Shown: in pieces, positions 34,519 through 44,400 of the stretch
Layout of the letters: every line of letters starts with the position of its first letter
How positions within the stretch are numbered: the first letter of the stretch is position 1
DNA from: HLUCCA09 sp038745585
GTDB lineage: Bacteria > Pseudomonadota > Alphaproteobacteria > Rhodobacterales > Rhodobacteraceae
NCBI GenBank assembly: GCA_038745585.1
Contig: JBCDLH010000004.1
Coordinates: 310,001 to 374,000 of the forward strand
DNA length: 64,000 bases
Direction: 5' to 3'
The notes under the pieces: generated by a model
The model's database searches: none
What the model was told of the DNA's origin: nothing
Seen by the model: only the letters and a program-made list of their open reading frames with translations
Position numbers and translations under genes: made by a program

Positions 34519-35631
34519 ATGGTTGCATTCAGCCCAATGAACGCCTTTGGCACAGCGCACCGCCCGGTGGAGGGCACGCCCCGTCAGATCCTTTCGGTCA
34601 CCGGCGGGGGCCTCTTGGGTGTTATCCCGGCCGCCATGCTCGTGCGGCTCGAAGAGCTGGGACGGGCGGCCCACGGAGCAGAGTACAGACTGTGCCATTC
34701 GTTTGATCTGGTTGGCGGGGCAAGCACAGGGGCCGTGATCGCGACGGGCGTGGCGCTGGGTCTTCCGGCACGCGAGATCGCGAGCTTTTACCTCGATGAG
34801 GCACCCATCGGCTTTCGCCGCCGCCGGTTTTCGATCCCGCTTCTGCAGGACAAGCTCGACCATGCCAGCTTGCAGAGCCATTTTGCTGGGCGAACGCGCG
34901 GGCGCCGCCTCGCCCGAGGCGATCTGCACTGCGACCTCACGATCCTGACAAAGAGCCTTTCGCGCGCAATTCCAATGGCGTTTTCGACGCTCGCCACGGC
35001 GCAGGCGGGCACGCTTTGCCTCGGCGCTGAGCTTCGCGCCGATCGGCTTCCGCTTGACCGTTTGCTCCGCGCCAGCACTGCCGCACCGGGGCTCTTTCGG
35101 CCCGAAATGTTGCCCACAGGCGCCGATGGTGCGCCCGAGATCTGCATTGATGGCGGGCTCAGTCCCTTCAACAACTCGGCGCTCTTGCTGACGCGGCTCG
35201 CGCAGAGCGTCTGGCCAGACGACCTCGCAGTGACCACGCTCGGCACCGGCCTTCCCCGGACCCGGCGGGCCGTCGGCCCCTATCAGATAGAAAGCGCGGT
35301 GACCCGATTGATGAAGGGCTTTACGAGCATGGTGGGAGATATGTGTCACCACGTCGATGACATCATGAATGCGCTCGCGGAGATGCCTGGCGGCGGTCTT
35401 GCGCATCGACGCTACGACATGGACCTGACGGCATCGGTCTTTTCCGAGCTTGGGGTCGACGTCTCACGCGCCGAGCTGCGCCAGATGCGCGCTTTTGCCG
35501 ATATCCGGGGCAAAGCGCGCCTGTTCGACATCGCCCTGCGCCATGCTAACCGTATCGTCGAGATCGCCCCGCCGCTAACCGCGCGCGGCCGGTCTGAGCT
35601 TGGCGTGCCGGCCTGCGCACGTGCGGCATAG
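34519..35631 (+). CDS. Patatin-like phospholipase
   Basis: A 370-residue patatin-family lipid hydrolase. The oxyanion-hole glycines are in VTGGGLLGVIP (about 27-37), the nucleophile Ser69 in GGASTG (GxSxG), and the catalytic Asp211 in CIDGGLSP, so the Ser/Asp dyad is intact. No signal peptide is apparent. Role: acyl hydrolysis of membrane phospholipids. ATG at 34519 is preferred because AGGA lies seven bases upstream; an in-frame ATG at 34498 would add seven residues. It is the first gene of the plus arm, followed after 26 bases by the response regulator. Bacterial patatins are frequent effectors in defence and toxin systems, which fits the protease-rich context. Confidence 0.88.
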   Translation: MVAFSPMNAFGTAHRPVEGTPRQILSVTGGGLLGVIPAAMLVRLEELGRAAHGAEYRLCHSFDLVGGASTGAVIATGVALGLPAREIASFYLDEAPIGFRRRRFSIPLLQDKLDHASLQSHFAGRTRGRRLARGDLHCDLTILTKSLSRAIPMAFSTLATAQAGTLCLGAELRADRLPLDRLLRASTAAPGLFRPEMLPTGADGAPEICIDGGLSPFNNSALLLTRLAQSVWPDDLAVTTLGTGLPRTRRAVGPYQIESAVTRLMKGFTSMVGDMCHHVDDIMNALAEMPGGGLAHRRYDMDLTASVFSELGVDVSRAELRQMRAFADIRGKARLFDIALRHANRIVEIAPPLTARGRSELGVPACARAA

Positions 35632-35657
35632 CGGGGGATAAGAGGGGAGCACGGCCA

Positions 35658-36722
35658 ATGGTGCACTGCGCCTATATTGCGGCTGGAGGAGAGGGGGCGC
35701 CCGCCCGGGTCGAGATGCTGAGGCAGCATCAGATCGCGGTAGACGCTTTCGCAGATGCAGGATCGCTGCCGGACGAAATCCCCTTGGCCGTCCTCGATGG
35801 GACGGCAATGGAGGCCGCCGATCTTGAGGATCTTGTTCGCCAGCGGGCGGCCTCAGGCACACGGGTGCTCGCTCTCTTTCAGCTTGGGCACGGCCAGACT
35901 TTCCGTGCCCGCCGGGAGGCGCTCCTTGCGGCCGGTGCAGAAGACGTGATGGAGGCGGACGCACCCGCCCACGACCTCGTTATTCGCACACGCGCGCTCC
36001 TTCTCGGCGCACGGGTGCCCTTCGTGCTAGTGGTCGAGGACAACGAAAAGACCGGTCCCTGGGCGCTGGCCGAGCTGCGTGCCGCCGGCTTGGACGGCGC
36101 GTGTGTCACGACGCTCGCTGACGCCCGGCAGGCTTTTGAGGCGCGTATGGTCGATGCGCTCGTCGTCGACCGAACGCTGCCCGATGGCGATGGGCTTGCA
36201 TTCGTCGCGTTCCTGCGTAGCCACGGGATCCGAACGCCCGCGCTGCTCTTTACGGCGAGGGATGGGGTCTCGGAACGGATCGACGGGCTGAACGCGGCGG
36301 ACGATTATGTCTGCAAGCCCGTCCATGGGGACGAGCTTGTCGCCCGGGTACAGGTCTTGCTCCGCCCGCGACACCTCGAAGAGATCCTGACCTTTGGTCC
36401 GCTCGAACTCGTGCGGCGCAGCCAGGTCGTCCGTTGGCGCGGAGAGCGCGTGCACTTGCGCCCTAAAGAATGCGACATGCTGATTTATCTGGCGGAGCGC
36501 CAGGGCCAGCCGATCCCAAAGCGGATGATCTATGCAGATGTATGGGGCAAGGTCTTTATGGATGTCGGATCGAATCCTGTGACTGCCGCGCGGCACCGTC
36601 TCGTGCGCGATCTCAAAGCGTTTCTAGAGGCGCGGGGGGAGACCTATCCCGAGTTTCTCGAGACCGAGACGGACGCCTATTGCTTTCGGGCAGATCCGCT
36701 TTTGCAACTGCCGGACGTGTGA
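35658..36722 (+). CDS. OmpR-family response regulator with extra degenerate N-terminal receiver
   Basis: A 354-residue regulator. Residues about 1-115 look like a receiver fold lacking the usual acidic pair and conserved Lys. A second receiver (about 120-235) is intact: acidic Glu127-Asp128 in VVEDNE, phospho-acceptor Asp171 in VVDRTLPDGDG, Thr199 in LFTARDG and Lys220 in VCKPVHGDE. The C-terminus (about 243-345) is an OmpR-type winged helix (VHLRPKECDMLIYLAERQG). It overlaps the sensor kinase gene by four bases (GTGA), so they form a cognate pair. Its likely targets are the divergent arms around 34031-34518. The extra domain may allow dimer control or input from another kinase. Confidence 0.88.
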   Translation: MVHCAYIAAGGEGAPARVEMLRQHQIAVDAFADAGSLPDEIPLAVLDGTAMEAADLEDLVRQRAASGTRVLALFQLGHGQTFRARREALLAAGAEDVMEADAPAHDLVIRTRALLLGARVPFVLVVEDNEKTGPWALAELRAAGLDGACVTTLADARQAFEARMVDALVVDRTLPDGDGLAFVAFLRSHGIRTPALLFTARDGVSERIDGLNAADDYVCKPVHGDELVARVQVLLRPRHLEEILTFGPLELVRRSQVVRWRGERVHLRPKECDMLIYLAERQGQPIPKRMIYADVWGKVFMDVGSNPVTAARHRLVRDLKAFLEARGETYPEFLETETDAYCFRADPLLQLPDV

Positions 36723-38146
36723 GACAGGCGCTTTTGCGGCGACTTGGCCGGCCGCTGCGCCGGGTCTCCGGCGGGGGGCTCCTGCTGGCCCTTCTGACGA
36801 TGTCGACCCTCGTTGCAATTGGCCTCTCCGCCTCCGTTCTAGCGGGGGCCAGCCGCAGCAACGAAGCGCTTGCCGAGAGCATTGAGTTGGGTCTTCTCGG
36901 CCTCTTGGAGCGAAGCGGCGTGAGCGGTCTCGTTGCCGAAATTGACCGTCTCGACGGCGCGCTTGTCCCCGGCCAGAGCCGCGTCGAGTTTGCCGTCTGG
37001 CGCCGAGCGCGGGAGACGCAAACCCTGTTGCGCGAGACCGCGCCGGGCTTTGGTGCGCTGGCCCTCCGCGTCGCCCCGCCGGAACCTCAGACCCAGACGT
37101 GGAAAGGCCGGCGCTATGCGCTTTACGCGCCCGATGTGGCGGACGCGTCGATGTCCTGGGATTTGCCAACGACAGATGTCGATGTCCGCTACGCCATCGC
37201 CCTGCCGACACCGCAGACGCGGAGCGCGCGCCGGGCGCTCATCGCGGTCTGGAGTGGTTTTGCGATCGCTCTTGTGATCGGCCTGGTCCTGCACCGCGAT
37301 TACCGCGTGCGCTATCGCAACGGGCTAGATCAGGTAAACGCACTGCTCGACGATTTTGCAGCGGGCAACACCTCTGCCGCCGTCTCTCTCGACGCCGAAG
37401 TCCCCGAATTGCGCCGCCTAAACGCGCATCTGCAGGTCGTTCTGCCCCGTTTTGATCGCCTGATTGGCGATCTGCGCGCGCTTTCGGCCCATCTTGCGCA
37501 CGAGCTGCGAACCCCGCTTCAGGCGATCCGAACGGACGTGTCGCGCATGTCGTTGGCCGACACGCTTGCCGAACGCCGTACGCTCTCGCGCGAGATCGAT
37601 ACGACCATCGACGTCGCTGATGCCCGCCTGCGCTCGGTGATGGAGCTTTTCCGGCTGAGCTCGGATGGGGAGGTCGAGATGGTGACCGGCCTCGCGCTCG
37701 CGCCGCTTGTGCTCGACCGGATCTATGACTTCGAAGAGATTTTGGTTGCTCGGAACCGGACTTTGCAACACGCTCTCGACGACGCCGTCATGGTCATTGG
37801 GAACGCGCCTCTGTTGGAGCTGCTCGTGGGAAATCTACTTTCCAACGCCGCAAAGTATGCGCCAGAGGGCGCAGATATTGGCATTGCGCTCCGGCACCGC
37901 GAGGGGTCGTTCGAGCTTTGCATCTCCAACACCGGCAGCGCCTTCCCAGAGGACATGATCGGGCGGCCCTTCGAGCGTTTGGCCCGCGCCCGCGAGCATC
38001 GCGACATCCAAGGCTATGGGCTCGGTCTTGCCCTCGTCGATGTGATCGCCCGGCGGCACGGGTTCACCGCGACATTGTCCAACACCGCTGGCTCCGGCGC
38101 GGACGCGACCCTGGCTTCGGTCACCCTCAGCGGTCCATGCGCCTAA
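36719..38146 (+). CDS. Sensor histidine kinase
   Basis: A 475-residue kinase starting at GTG 36719, overlapping the regulator stop. Membrane segments lie at about 18-42 and 172-191 and enclose a periplasmic sensor domain of about 130 residues. A HAMP-like linker leads to the H-box with His261 in LAHELRTPLQ, the N-box NLLSNAAKYAPEG, a G1 box altered to ISNTGSAF (Asn in place of the usual Asp), and G2 GYGLGLALV. Such NTG variants occur in active kinases. It is expected to sense an envelope signal and phosphorylate the upstream regulator. The downstream exported protease genes are probable outputs or feedback partners. Confidence 0.9.
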   Translation: MRQALLRRLGRPLRRVSGGGLLLALLTMSTLVAIGLSASVLAGASRSNEALAESIELGLLGLLERSGVSGLVAEIDRLDGALVPGQSRVEFAVWRRARETQTLLRETAPGFGALALRVAPPEPQTQTWKGRRYALYAPDVADASMSWDLPTTDVDVRYAIALPTPQTRSARRALIAVWSGFAIALVIGLVLHRDYRVRYRNGLDQVNALLDDFAAGNTSAAVSLDAEVPELRRLNAHLQVVLPRFDRLIGDLRALSAHLAHELRTPLQAIRTDVSRMSLADTLAERRTLSREIDTTIDVADARLRSVMELFRLSSDGEVEMVTGLALAPLVLDRIYDFEEILVARNRTLQHALDDAVMVIGNAPLLELLVGNLLSNAAKYAPEGADIGIALRHREGSFELCISNTGSAFPEDMIGRPFERLARAREHRDIQGYGLGLALVDVIARRHGFTATLSNTAGSGADATLASVTLSGPCA

Positions 38147-38712
38147 GCCTCGTGAGCTTTCGCGCGGCGGCGCTGCCGGTGGCACTTGCGATGGGGACCA
38201 GCTTTGGCCACGCCGATCCCTCAGGCTTTGCGCCCCTGGATGCCGCCGTCACGCTCTACGAGATCGGGCGTGCCGAGGAACGCCCGGACCTATTGCTATC
38301 AGCCATGGAGATCGTGGCCGAGGTTTCGCCGCTCGGGGCTCCGGCCTGGATCGACGCGGCGCTCTCCGAAGTGCGCTTTCTGGCGCGTGGCGATACGGAG
38401 GTGCGCGCGCGTGCGAATGCACTTGCCCTTACAAGCGAGCAGGAGGGGCTCGGTGTTCTTCCCGTGAGAGACGAGGGCGCGACACTGACGCTGCCGCCGG
38501 GTCGATGGTTGGGCCGCGTCCGTCTACCGACCGGGCTCCGGCTGGGGCGCATCATCGCGGAGGACGGCACCTTCTGCGATTTGGGCGCGCGTCGCATAAC
38601 GGATTGCAGCGTGCTGGAGCGCGGCGGGGAACTGCGCATCGAGATTGCTCCCGAGCTGCCGACGATCGTGTTGTATCAGACCGTCCCGGCGCAACCCGGT
38701 CCCGGCGAATGA
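38137..38712 (+). CDS. Small exported protein of caspase operon, unknown function
   Basis: A 191-residue protein with a signal peptide (about 1-26, ending SFGHA). A helical N-terminal part (about 28-95, e.g. DAAVTLYEIGRAEERPDLLLSA as two helices) is followed by a beta-rich domain (about 105-185) with PGRWLGRVRLPTG and TFCDLGARRITDCSVLE, whose two cysteines may pair. It overlaps the kinase gene by ten bases and the caspase-family gene by four (ATGA), so it is translationally coupled to both. It could be a periplasmic partner or inhibitor of the caspase-family protein; this rests on position only. I do not recognise the family. Confidence 0.72.
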   Translation: MRLSLVSFRAAALPVALAMGTSFGHADPSGFAPLDAAVTLYEIGRAEERPDLLLSAMEIVAEVSPLGAPAWIDAALSEVRFLARGDTEVRARANALALTSEQEGLGVLPVRDEGATLTLPPGRWLGRVRLPTGLRLGRIIAEDGTFCDLGARRITDCSVLERGGELRIEIAPELPTIVLYQTVPAQPGPGE

Positions 38713-40790
38713 TCTGGCGCCTCGCCTGGATGAGCGTCCTCTTTTGCTGCACCGCCGTGGCGGGTTGGGCCGAAACGCGGCACGCTGTGCTGATCGCGGT
38801 CTCAGACTACCACGCTAGCGTCGACGCCCTAGCCCCGCCGCTAGAGGGTCCGCCGAACGACATCGCGCTGATGTGGGACGTCTTGAGCGAAGAAGGCGTG
38901 CCGCCGAACCGGATCACGGTGCTTGCAGACACGGGTCTGCCCGCAACAGCGGAGGGGCTTGCCGATGCGCGCGCGCCAACCCGTGCGGCCATCCTGGAGA
39001 CGTTGGGGGCGCTGGCAGAGCGTGTATCCGCAGGCGATGACATCCTCCTTTACTTCTCCGGACACGGTGCGCAAGTGCCGGATCTGCCCGGACAAACACA
39101 CGACAGTGAGCCGGACGGCCTCGACGAAGCCTACCTACCGGCCGACTTTCGCATCGAGCAGGGTGCGGCCGGTCCCCGCTACGTCAATGCGATCCGCGAT
39201 GACGAGATTGGCGCGGTGATCGACCGGATGATCGCGCACGGGGCCAAGGTCTGGCTGGTGGCCGATACCTGTCACGCGGGCACGCTGCGCCGCGGCGCGC
39301 CCACAGCGCTTGTGCCGCGCCAGGTCTCGCTGGGGCACGTCCCGGTGGCGCGGGCCGAGAGCGCCGGCGTGCGCGCGCCTCTACGGGCGGCTAGCGGTGC
39401 TTTCGTCGCCTTTTACGGGGCGCGGGCCGGAGCGCTCGCGTATGAAACACGCCTGTCGGCGGGGGCGTTTGGTGGCGGCGCCGTACATGGTTTGCTCACG
39501 TGGTCTTTGGCGCAGGCCATACGCTCGGGCGCCCGCAGCTATTCCGAACTAGCCGCGTTCGCCGAAGCCGCAATGTGGGAGACGAGCCAGGGCCGGGCGG
39601 AGCCGGACTTCTCCGGATCGCTGGGCGCGGTGCCGATGCTTGGCGCGCAGGAGCGGCGTGCCGAGCGCTTTGCGTTGGCGGTAGAGGACGGTCAGGTCCG
39701 CCTCAGCGCCGGGTTACTTGACGGTCTGGAGCCCGGACAACGGGTCCGCATTGGGTGGAGCGAAGGCTACGGTCCATCCGGCGTTCTCGTCGAAGCGCGG
39801 CTGGGTGCGGTCGGCCTGAGCGGTGCAGAAGTGATCGTCCCCCCGGCCGGCCAGAGCGCATCGCTTGGGCTCGACCGACAGCTCGAGGCAGAGGGTTTGG
39901 ACCCAAGGCGCCACCGCGCCCGTTGGCTTGCCGATCGCGCGCCTGTCCTCAGGGCGATGTGGGACGGACGCGATACGACCGAAAGCATCCCCGTCGAGTT
40001 TGGCTTGGGTCTGCCTCCAGACCTGCCGCTTCGCGCCAGTCTCAGTGTGCTCCTCGACCGCTTTCCGAGGCCGCTTGCCGCGCCGAGATCGCCCTACATG
40101 CTCGATCTCGAAGAGGGCCAATTGCGTCTCCGCGTGACGCCCGAGGGCCCGGACCTTGCTTTTGAGGCCACGCCGGCGGGCCTCCGCGCGCTCTCAGACC
40201 GGCTCGAACGCCTCAGCTTTGCGGCGCATTTGATGTCGGTCGCCGCGCGTCTGGCGCCTTCGCGCCTCTCCGAGGACCTCAAGATCGCCCTGTCCGTACG
40301 GCCCGACGCGACCGCTGCGTGCGCGGGACGGGCCTCGCCCGGCGACAGATCTGCCGAGCGCATCGTCTACGATTGCGATCGCGTAACGCTCACGCTTCGC
40401 AATTCCGGGCCGCGCCCGCTCGACGTGTCACCGCTTTACGTGGCGCCCGACGGCGAGGTCTATTACCTCACCGGATACCCTGGGTCAGACCGCGGCGGCT
40501 TGCGCTTGCGCCCGGGTGATCAGCAGACTGTGCTTTACCGCGAAGACCTCTCGCCGCAAGGAGACGCGCCGCCGGTTGTGGGGGAGATGGCGCTCGTGCT
40601 GCTTGCCGTCGAAGCCGAGGAGGATGGCCGCCCGCCTGCCGACTTCCGGTTTCTCGAGAGCGCCGGGCGCGTTCCGCTGCGCCGCGACGCCGGCGTGATC
40701 GATACAGCTTCGCGCGCGCTCGCTTCGGGCGCCGTGACGATCCCCCTCCGGACGGCGCAGGTAGCGCATGCGGACATCGCCCATGACTAG
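38709..40790 (+). CDS. Exported caspase-family (C14) protease
   Basis: A 693-residue protein with a signal peptide (about 1-21, ending GWA). The caspase domain starts at RHAVLIAVSDYH (about 24). The dyad is intact: His119 in LYFSGHGAQ and Cys188 in VADTCHAG. An acidic stretch (HDSEPDGLDEAYLPADF) between them resembles the metacaspase substrate-binding or Ca2+-binding region. The remaining ~400 residues are mostly beta-rich and include a C-terminal domain with TLTLRNSGPRPLDVSPLYV, in the style of DUF4384 domains often attached to bacterial caspases. Role: an arginine/lysine-type endopeptidase, probably periplasmic. It is the central protease of the plus arm, between two small exported proteins and upstream of the CHAT protease. 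Confidence 0.87.
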   Translation: MIWRLAWMSVLFCCTAVAGWAETRHAVLIAVSDYHASVDALAPPLEGPPNDIALMWDVLSEEGVPPNRITVLADTGLPATAEGLADARAPTRAAILETLGALAERVSAGDDILLYFSGHGAQVPDLPGQTHDSEPDGLDEAYLPADFRIEQGAAGPRYVNAIRDDEIGAVIDRMIAHGAKVWLVADTCHAGTLRRGAPTALVPRQVSLGHVPVARAESAGVRAPLRAASGAFVAFYGARAGALAYETRLSAGAFGGGAVHGLLTWSLAQAIRSGARSYSELAAFAEAAMWETSQGRAEPDFSGSLGAVPMLGAQERRAERFALAVEDGQVRLSAGLLDGLEPGQRVRIGWSEGYGPSGVLVEARLGAVGLSGAEVIVPPAGQSASLGLDRQLEAEGLDPRRHRARWLADRAPVLRAMWDGRDTTESIPVEFGLGLPPDLPLRASLSVLLDRFPRPLAAPRSPYMLDLEEGQLRLRVTPEGPDLAFEATPAGLRALSDRLERLSFAAHLMSVAARLAPSRLSEDLKIALSVRPDATAACAGRASPGDRSAERIVYDCDRVTLTLRNSGPRPLDVSPLYVAPDGEVYYLTGYPGSDRGGLRLRPGDQQTVLYREDLSPQGDAPPVVGEMALVLLAVEAEEDGRPPADFRFLESAGRVPLRRDAGVIDTASRALASGAVTIPLRTAQVAHADIAHD

Positions 40791-41424
40791 ATTCGGGACT
40801 TTGTTCCTCACCGGGCTGGCGGTCGCGGCGTGGCTGACGGCGACAAAGCCCGCCCCGGCCGAGGTCCCAGCCGCGCAAGCACGCGAGGCGTCGGATCGTA
40901 TCGCCCGCTGGGCGATCGCGCGCGAAAACGTCCAGATGCTCGCATCGGCGGTCGACGTGGCCCTCCGCTCTGGCGCGTCGCTCGACCCGGGCGATCCCTG
41001 GAGCATTCATCCTTTTGCCGAGCGTCTCAAGGCGATGCCCGGCGGTGCCGCAGAGATGGACCGGATCCTCTCAACCCGCGCGCGCGGCGTGATCACGGGC
41101 GTCAGCCGGATCGACATCGTGCTTTCCCCCGGCTCCGAAGAGCGCGTGCCGCTGACCATGGCAGCCGACGAGCCGGCCATTGTCGAAGCGCGCCTTAAGC
41201 GTGGGTCCGATGGCGCGAATCTCGATCTGCGGGTCTATGTGGGCGACACGGTTATCGCCCAAGACACCAGCCCTGACACCGGTGCACCGGGCGTCGGAAC
41301 TTTTGTTGAGTTCCTTCCGGATACGTGTGTCGACGTGGAAGTCGCGATCTTCAATGCGGGCAGCGGCGTGGCCAACGCAGTGATGCTGGCGCCCGCCTCC
41401 TCCGTCATCGACTGTCGGAGATAA
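40768..41424 (+). CDS. Small exported beta-rich protein, unknown function
   Basis: A 218-residue protein with an N-terminal hydrophobic signal (about 6-32). After a helical section (about 33-100) the C-terminal half (about 105-215) is a beta-sandwich-like domain with TGVSRIDIVLSPGSEERV, LDLRVYVGDTVIAQD and DVEVAIFNAGSGVANAVM, similar in style to pre-peptidase C-terminal domains. It overlaps the caspase-family gene by 23 bases. ATG 40768 has AGG six bases upstream; ATG 40783 is the alternative. It is followed four bases later by the CHAT gene. It may bind or regulate one of the flanking proteases; not established. Confidence 0.7.
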   Translation: MRTSPMTRFGTLFLTGLAVAAWLTATKPAPAEVPAAQAREASDRIARWAIARENVQMLASAVDVALRSGASLDPGDPWSIHPFAERLKAMPGGAAEMDRILSTRARGVITGVSRIDIVLSPGSEERVPLTMAADEPAIVEARLKRGSDGANLDLRVYVGDTVIAQDTSPDTGAPGVGTFVEFLPDTCVDVEVAIFNAGSGVANAVMLAPASSVIDCRR

Positions 41425-41427
41425 GCG

Positions 41428-44400
41428 TTGCCGAGGGGCAGGTTAGCAGTTTGGCTATGTGTCGTTTGCGCGGCGCTTTTCGCGACGATGGCGCCCGCAC
41501 AGACAGAAGACCCGGCTGCGCGAGGCGCACTTTCGGCCTTGGCTCCCGAGCTCCGCGACAGCGCTGAACAGCAAGACAGCGCGCGCTTTATCGCCTTGCT
41601 CGATCTTGCGGCGCCCCTCGTGATCCGCGATCCTGAGCTCTCCGTCGATGAGACGCTGACCCTGCTTGGCGCATTCCGCAGCCTGGCAGACCGGCTGGAC
41701 GATCCGGAACCGGGCATTGAGGCGGAGAGCTGGCTCTTCGTTTTTGCCGAAACCGCACTCGGCGCCCGTCATCCGGTCACGGTGGCTGCCCGAGCGCGGC
41801 TCGCGATGGCGCTCGCAGAAATGGGCCGGCTCGATGAAGCTGCGGAGGTTGCCGCAAGCGGACCTACGAGCGCCGACGGGCGGTCGATCCTGAATGCACT
41901 CCTGGCGACGCGATTGATGGAGGAGGGCCGACACGGGGAAGCGATCCCGCTGCTCGAGGCCGATCTGGCGCGCGACAAGGCCCTTCTCGGCGCGGACAAT
42001 CCAGAACTAGGGCTCTCGATCCGGCTTTTGGCCGAGGCGCATATCGGGGTGGGTGATGCTGCCCACGCCGTCACGCTTCTGCGTCCGGTTTATGCGTGGA
42101 GCCGCGCGGGCTTTTACACAGCAGAGATGCGCGCTTTCATAGCTCTGACGTTTGGGCAGGCGCTCTCTGCAGCGACCCTCTTTGATGAGGCGATCCCTGT
42201 GCTTGATGCGGCCCATGCCGCGACCGAAAACGCGCTCGGCGCGGCCCATCGCACGAGCCTGATGCTGGGGCTCGCCCGCGCTAACGCATATGGAGAAGCA
42301 GGACGGATCCACAGCTATGATGCGCTGATGCAGCGCCATTTCGCTTTGGCTGAGAGGGCAGATCTTTCTTCGGTCGAGCGCGCCGTGACGCTAGAGGCGC
42401 ATGCAGAGCGACTGATGCTCGACCGCCGACACCGCGCGGCGCTCCCGGTCTTGCGTGACCTGGTCAAACTCAGCGCCCGAGACGCAGGTATTGATCCGCT
42501 CACCGGGATCCGCGCGTTGCGCGCGCTGGGGCGGGCGTCGCTCCTTGTTGACCCGCTCGGAGACGGGCGAGATCACTTGGTCCGCGCCGCCGCGCAGTCT
42601 GACGCTCTGTTGGGGCCGGATCACGTCGAGACATTGCGGGCGCAAGCCGATCTGATCAATTTCCGGTCCGACACGGCAGACCTCGCCCCGAGCGACGCGG
42701 CAACGGTCCGCCGTCTGCTTGCAGAGTTTCGGGCTGGGGCGGTCGGGCGACAGGGCGAAGACCACGCCGCGCTCCGGCGCTTTAACGCCGCCGCTGACGC
42801 TCAGCGGGCCGTGCCCCCGACCGACGCCGAGATCGATCTGCTCCGCAAGTTGGCGGCCGCCGAGGCCGCGGCGACAGGCGTCATCTCCGCCGAGGCACTG
42901 CCATCGCGGAGCAATCTGATCCGTGCGCGGATCGAGGTCGGAGACTTTGCCGGCGCGCTGCAGGAGACCGAATTCTACTTTCGGGAACGGAGCGCGGGCG
43001 CGACCAACGAGATCGGCCTACTCACGGACGGCACGTTTCTAGACCACCGCGCACAAGCGCTCTTGGGTCTGGGCCGGGTCCGCGAAGCGCTTGATACGAT
43101 GAGCCGTGCCGTGGATGCAGCGCTGACCACGCGACGATGGTACTTTGCCCAGACGCGGGGCGGGCCGGCCGTCGACCTCGATCTATGGGGAACAGTCGGG
43201 TGGCGTTTTGCCGATGCCGCGTGGCACGCGGCGGGCGACCTCTCGGGTGAGGCGGCGGCCGTCTTGAGTGCCCGTGCTTTCGAGACTGTTCAGATCGCTG
43301 CTTTCGGACCGACTGAGCAGGCCTTCGCGGCGGCCCATATACGCCGCGCGCAGGAGACGCCGGAGGCGGCCGCCGCGCTCGCCGCTTGGGAAGCGGCCAT
43401 GCGCGCGGCGGATCTGGCGCGGATACGGCGAGCCACTGACCCAGCGTCGCCTGCGCCGCTGGGCTTCGACGCGGCTGAGACGGCGCTAGCGGCCGCGGTA
43501 CCGGGCCTTTTCGATCAGTTCGCGGCGGATCCGATGCCTTGGGCCGGACATGACGGACGGGCCGTGCGCGACCTGGTCGGCCCGGACGAGGCGCTCGTTC
43601 TGATCGTGCCGGAGCCCTTTGCGCTTGGCGCCCAGGAAGCCCGCGGTGGCTTTGTCTTTGTGGCGACGCGCGAGCGATTGGCATGGGCGCGGCTTGCCCT
43701 GTCGCGGCGGGATCTGACCGTGGCGATCCGGTTGCTCCACGACGAGCTCGACGGGCGGTCTGGCCAGGCGGCGCCCTTCACCGCCCGCGCGCCGGTGGAC
43801 CCGGGACGCCCAGCGCTCGGGGTGCGCGGGCCGCTCTTTGACACTGACCTCTCCCATTCCCTCTATGCCGCGCTGTTCGGTGACCCTGCCGTGGCAGGCC
43901 TCCTCGAGACGAAAGCGCATTGGATCCTCGTGCCGCAAAGCATCGCGATGAACTTGCCCTATGCCGCACTGGTGACCGAGCCGACCGATGCCGCACCTGC
44001 GACGGGCGCTGATCTGCGCGCTGTTTCTTGGCTGGGCTTGGAGAAAGCGCTGACAGTGCTGCCGAGCATCACTGCGTTGCGGGAGCGTGTGGACATGCCG
44101 GCTGCCGAAACACGCGTCCCTGGCGACGGTCTCGCATATATCGGTTTCGGAGACCCGGCCTTTTCCGGCGCTGTTACGGCCGAGCTTCGATCTGCGGGCG
44201 AGATCCTTGCGGAGGGGCTGAACCGGGCGCGCGCCGTCCGCCGCCTGCCAAGGCTGCCCGGGACAAACCGCGAGGTGCGCTACCTCGCCTCGATCTTTGA
44301 GCGATCCGGCAGCGCTGCGTATCTCGGGGCGGAGGCCTCGGAGGCAAAGCTTGATGCCCTTGTTCAATCGCGCAGGCTCGACCGCGTTGGAATTCTTCAT

